This document shows positions 59,897 through 64,000 of a DNA stretch of 64,000 nt, in pieces. Source of the stretch: Platerodrilus igneus (lineage: Eukaryota > Arthropoda > Insecta > Coleoptera > Lycidae); assembly GCA_036346225.1 (NCBI GenBank), contig JARFIW010001739.1:11139001-11203000 (forward strand). Direction: 5' to 3'. Under the pieces are notes generated by a model. That model was not told the origin of the DNA, did no database searches, and worked only from the letters and a program-made list of their open reading frames with translations. Position 1 is the stretch's first letter. Each line of letters opens with the position of its first letter. Position numbers and translations under genes: made by a program.

Positions 59897-60740
59897 CTAA
59901 TATTTCATTTCATTAATTCTCTCTGATGTGTATGATGTAAGAAAAGTGTGCCACATATTTATAATAAAGAAGCAATCGCTCCTGCAACTACTTTTCAAAA
60001 TGGTCAATAGTTGTCGTGGTGATGGTGGCAGAGAAGTAATCACAGATATCTGCTGTCCTGCAATCTCATCTAATCCCCATAACTTTGGATTGATATTTTG
60101 CCATAACAATTGCTCTATGTGGCACTACACTCTGTAAGAGTGATATTTAGCAGCTGCTTCAGCTGTGGAAAGGTCTTTTGATTTTACTATAACTGTATTG
60201 GTAAGAAGGCGTACTCTAAGTGAAATTAGTGTCTTTTTGGTGTTCCACCAAAAAGTAAAGTTAGAGCGTTTAATGCAGATTCACAGATGGTGTCCTGCGA
60301 AGTGTTTGTATTAAGAAATTCAACAACCACATTTTTGAAGGAATCGATGTTTTCTACCAACAGTAGTTGTGAATGTTTTACAATGCTGTATACTGTGTAA
60401 GTGATATTACAGCCACCCAGAGCATGAATGAACAACAAGTTGTTACATACATGAGATCCTAAATTTGATTAACGTTTTCTTAAAGCAAAGCAGAGAAATT
60501 CTTTAGTTATATTTCTTTAGCTTCACCAAATATAAAGTGCAATAAAATAACTAACATGTTCGTGTTACTAGTTACTACAATTGTTTTATTTATTAACAAT
60601 TTTTCTAAAGCGGATTTATCAATCACAATGTCAGCACCGCTCTTCTCTACTGTCAGTGTTTCAATGTTGGTTTCTTTAAAGATTTGATTCAGACGCAGCA
60701 TCATTCTCATCTTGTTGTCTGTTGCTGCGTTCACTTACGG
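59897..60740 (-). pseudogene. Decayed member of a multicopy uncharacterised protein family (PIN/FEN-like region)
   Basis: Minus-strand frames in order. 60734-60507 has NKMRMMLRLNQIF, EKSGADIVIDKSALEKL and KTIVVTSNTNMLVILL, aligning in my memory with family members reading ...EADADTLIVSTAL... and ...VVVGTDTDLLVLL.... 60438-60226 has LLFIHALGGCNITY and ALTLLFGGTPK, matching the ...FLHAxTGCDTTS... and ...YGG... blocks. 60109-59950 has NPKLWGLDE and ITSLPPSPRQLLTILKSSCRSDC, matching ...DPLDWGW... and ...LPPAP.ELL...C.C... near the cysteine-rich tail. The acidic residues of the first block resemble PIN/FEN nucleases, but function is unknown. Acidic positions are lost and several stops are present. 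The 5' part is missing just before the Gypsy-3 LTR. Confidence 0.55.
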
Positions 60741-60793
60741 CGGTAAGTTAAAAACCACACCCTTTTTGATTCGCTATTCATGTACGTAGATTC

Positions 60794-61961
60794 TGTTACT
60801 ACTTTAAGTACGCTTGCTAACGATTTTTATTTAAACTAATTTGCTGCGAATTTGAAAAGCTTATTCTATAAATTAAAAAGTCGATACCTTGTTTTAGGTA
60901 TCCGTGTACTTGTAACACATTACGATAGCGTATAATTACTTTTAGATTACTTCAATCTAAAGGCTCGTTGAAATAATGTATTAAACTATCTGATAAACTG
61001 TGTTTCGAGTTTTTTAATCACCTATTGGTGTGGTATGATAACACTAGCATTACTTTGAACTCTGTGTATTTAAAAACGAATCAATACACATTTTCTTTTC
61101 TGAACACAACAAAAGTACTCGTCGTTATCGTTGTATTTTTCGTTTCTGTTTTTTTAATTGAATTTCGCGCACACAATATTGCGTGGTAAGTAGTTTTGGT
61201 TTTATAAAAAATGTGCTTTGCGGCGACAATAAAGTAATTGTATTTGTAATTATTCCAGCTTTACCCGTTATATTGTCGCCCCTTTTTGTAATGAGAGAAG
61301 ATTTCCAAGGCGGGATCACGTGCCCCCTGCTTCGCGCCCTCATTAGAGACGGTAGTAGCCAGTCCTACGTTATAAACTTGAGGGTGAGTGTTTAGTCACC
61401 ATTTTATTATATGGGGTTAAGTAGTTGTTGATACTACATATGCCCATGGTGCTATAGATGATTGACCTTGTTCCGCATAAATGACTGTGTTTATGTAAAG
61501 AGTTATATATGGTCCAGAGTAGAATGTCTACTGATTATTTCCTGTGATAATTTTAGATAGTTACTTTTGTATATACTATAAGGATTTAGAGCTGTCATTT
61601 TTAGAGGGAAAATTTTGTTTTGTTCTTTCCTCTTTTTAGTAATTAATTTAGGGTCGAAACCTAAACACTTCAGCTCGCCATTTTGAGAAGAATTTTTTTG
61701 TTCTTCCCGATAAATGTATATTACGCTTATGCGTTATTCTTGTTTACATTTGTTTTGGCACTACTGTGTTGGTATAACATGTTTTTTTGTTTAATTTTAG
61801 TTTTTTTATGTTTTGTGGGGATTTATAGAATGAGTGCGAGCTGTTTTTTTTGTTTATTTCGGGCCTTTCTTTATTTTTTGTAAGTGAAATACCTCACCTA
61901 CTCGCCAACTGAGCCCTTGCACTCTTTCTTTGTCTGTCAGGCTACGTCGATGTACGTAGTA
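60794..61961 (+). repeat. Gypsy-3 5' LTR
   Basis: 3' end is well defined (ACGTAGTA followed by TAAATTTTG and the PBS). It shares TCGCGCAC...GCGTGG (near 61167), ACAATAAA near 61228 and TTGAGGGTGAGTGTTTA (near 61378) with the Gypsy-2 LTR. The 5' limit, TGTTACT at 60794, is a guess from the TGTTACG starts of related LTRs. Confidence 0.6.
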
Positions 61962-61968
61962 TAAATTT

Positions 61969-62080
61969 TGACGCCCTGGCGTAGGGCCCCGATTTTGTCT
62001 AGGGTAATGTTTGCTTCGATTTTGGTTTGTGTAACTTTGGCTCCGATTTGGTTTCGCTTAATTTCTTGCTCAATTTTTGT
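61969..62080 (+). repeat. Degenerate PBS and tandem leader repeats of Gypsy-3
   Basis: The PBS equivalent is TGACGCCCTGGCGTAGGGC at 61969-61987. GCCCCGATTTTG (61986), GCTTCGATTTTG (62013) and GCTCCGATTTGG (62040) follow with 27-base spacing, then two weaker GCTTAATTT and GCTCAATTT units. Same arrangement as in Gypsy-2. Confidence 0.68.
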
Positions 62081-62510
62081 TTGTTATTAAGCCTGATTCC
62101 CGACATTAACCGCATTTATCGGTCTGATGCTATTTATGTTTTCTTTCCTTACCTTCGAACTGATATTTATTTCTTTTCTTTATTTTTTGTGAGGGTTCAA
62201 TCTTCTTAAATTTTGATTTTGTTTTCTTTCTTGATCGTTAAATATCAATTGGTAGGCTCATTTTGGATTATCAGAATTGTGTTTTCGCCTATAATTCTAG
62301 ACCTTTTGAAAACTCTGGCGCCCTATTTCTGATTTTATTGACTTAATTCTCTTTATATTTAGTACTCTTTTTGAAATTTAATCTTTTTGTTACTTTCGTA
62401 TTTAAAAAAATCGTTTTGTTGTGATTCACTTCTGATATTTTATAGTTTATTCGGTTGAGGTTGGTGATTTTGCAGTGCTCTGATATACAGGGTGTATTTG
62501 TTTTGTCACA

Positions 62511-63578
62511 ATGGTCACGTGGGGGTTGGATGTAAATACGCTGTTAAAACCCGAACTCCAATGTGAGTTATCTTCTCGAGGATTTGAATCTGGCATTAAA
62601 GTCGAGGGGTTGTGTAAAGTCGTCCGCAACGCGTTGCAAGTGGCCCTTATACGATTACGTGTACAGAGGATCATGGGGCTATTAAACGCGGGCTTACTGA
62701 ACTTGGATTGTCTTCTAACGACTTTACGGGGTATGTTACTGATAATAAGTTTGCCAGATTACGCTCCTTATGGGTACACATTCAGCGACGTTGTGACTTG
62801 ATGACGGCTAGCTCTGAGGAGAAGCTCTTACGAAAAATCAATTATTATTCGCTTTACAGACCATTCGTTCTGATGTTGAGTCGTCTGTTAGAAAATTCAA
62901 GCATGTTACTTTTACTGATTTTTCGCAACAGCTTTCCTCCAGCCCACAAACTCTTAATGTAGCTGCGACCGTTACCGGCGAAGTTCCTTATCTTTTTCTG
63001 ATTCCGAGGAAGAATTGGATACTTCTCCTACTGCCAATACCATGACCCCTACTAAAGGATACCCGCTCGCTAAATTGAATGTGTCTTTTTCAGGTGAAGG
63101 TTTTCTACCGGAATTCTTGTTTCGTATTAAGGAACTCAGTGTTTCGCGTAATATTTTTGCTCAGCAACTTTTTGTTTTTATTCCCGAATTACTTACCGGC
63201 AAGGCTTTACTTCTGTTCCGCGCACATCAGCGGGCCTTCAAATGTTGGGAACACGTTGTTATTTTATTAAACACAGAATTTCTGCCCCTGGATCTTGCGT
63301 ATAAGTCTGCTACCGTTGAGAAAAACACTTTTACTTCACATGACCGAGTTGTTGAAGTTTCTCTTACGCCTACGGGTAGATCAGATGCTTCTTCCATACT
63401 TTCTACTGTTCTTCTTCCTCGTTCTGCTTCTACTCGTCAGGTCACACGCTTTAATTGCGACAAACATGGTCATGTTTTGACACGTTTTACTCGTCCTCAA
63501 GTAGTTCACTGTTATGGTTGCGGACATAAGGGATTTTCTCGCCGCAACTGTCTACACTGTCATCCTACTACTAAATAA
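62511..63578 (+). pseudogene. gag: Gypsy-3 gag
   Basis: The N-terminal segment NTLLKPELQCELSSRGFES (near 62530) aligns with Gag of Gypsy-2. A frame break follows near 62640-62760, and a second one near 62960. The C-terminal 187 codons (63015-63578) are open and include the capsid-like FLPEFLFRIKELSVSRN segment and zinc knuckles near 63450-63560. Knuckle 1 has lost two cysteines (RFNCDKHGHVLTRF). Knuckle 2 is CYGCGHKGFSRRNC plus LHC, with phenylalanine instead of histidine. Protease and pol would follow. Confidence 0.75.
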
Positions 63579-64000
63579 GCCTTCGAATTATACTTCAAAT
63601 TCAGTCCTTACATCTAGGTGCCTAATTTCTTCTGCTTCTCGCTCTACATTCTTCCAGGTCATCCTGCTACTATTATCAAAAATACTCGTCTTCGGCAAAT
63701 ATAGCTTCGAACAAAATTTCTTCCGTCTTTAGTTCTACGCGCTTTTCTACACTTCCTTGTGCTCGCCCTACTACCATCACCTCGCACCCTTTTTAGCCAT
63801 TTGAGTTTTTGAACAATAATATTGATTTTTACGGCTATCACGCCCTTACTTACCAAACCTCTACTAACAAGAATCAAATTTCTTCGGTCCTTTGCAATTC
63901 AAACAATGCTCAAATGGATACTACGTTTTCACTTCCACCCCAAACTGTGTTCCTTCTTTCTTAAATGCCTCTACTCAAAAAATTTCTGTCGTGCTTGGAA
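63579..64000 (+). pseudogene. Gypsy-3 protease region, decayed, runs off the window
   Basis: The position after gag is that of protease, but I find no DSG motif in any plus frame. Frames are short and serine/leucine-rich. The element continues beyond 64000. Confidence 0.4.

Noticed and set aside
1..64000. CRISPR arrays, bacterial operons, rRNA genes
   Set aside because: Spacing, composition and protein content are those of an arthropod repeat-rich region; no direct-repeat arrays with unique spacers and no rRNA-like sequence were seen.

Overview
This window looks like a piece of an arthropod, most likely insect, genome that is almost entirely transposable-element sequence. The background is AT-rich, with poly-T runs and TA and CA microsatellites. 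There are no bacterial features and no operons. The recognisable coding sequence is piggyBac, Ty3/Gypsy and RTE-like LINE material, nearly all of it broken. I cannot name the species.

Layout. 0.6-10.6 kb: a piggyBac-type DNA transposon remnant (minus strand, terminal repeat and TTAA at 574-591) split by a nearly complete Gypsy retrotransposon, Gypsy-1 (1073-9532, minus strand). Gypsy-1 has 1.65-kb LTRs, a GTTT target duplication, a tRNA-Lys type primer binding site, an intact gag, a TTTAAAC slippery heptamer at the gag-pol overlap, and a pro-pol with few breaks. 10.7-23.1 kb: a tRNA-derived SINE, then two copies of a 1.4-kb unknown repeat bracketing RTE-like LINE copies in both orientations; one LINE carries a 1.9-kb LTR insertion. 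23-28 kb: mostly non-coding, with a promoter-like stretch, microsatellites and a solo LTR of errantivirus type (27661-28202). 28.5-33.2 kb: a decayed minus-strand Gypsy (Gypsy-4, gag plus LTR). 33-37.5 kb: dispersed repeats. 37.5-45.7 kb: Gypsy-2 on the plus strand (LTR, PBS, leader, decayed gag-pro-pol) between two copies of a 0.6-kb repeat. 45.7-57 kb: mostly unassigned, with hairpin repeats, a 122-bp tandem repeat, a second errantivirus-type solo LTR (54725-55273), and one candidate host gene with three in-phase exons at 50.2-51.0 kb. 57-64 kb: a gag fragment, a pseudogene of a multicopy family of uncharacterised proteins (minus strand), and the 5' half of Gypsy-3, which runs off the window end.

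The Gypsy copies at 15, 28-33, 38-44 and 61-64 kb are relatives. They share an LTR 3' motif around GAGCCCGGT, TGTWACG-type LTR starts (where visible), LTR ends of the CGTARCA type, and PBS sequences derived from TGGCGCCCAACGTGGGGC. The most unusual recurrent feature is a leader just after the PBS made of tandem short repeats. In Gypsy-1 these are degenerate copies of the PBS junction itself. The gag proteins also share a second zinc knuckle without the usual histidine. The only host-gene candidates are weak: the spliced 137-residue frame near 50.5 kb, a 45-residue secreted-like frame near 59.0 kb, and promoter-like sites at 25.6 and 47.7 kb.
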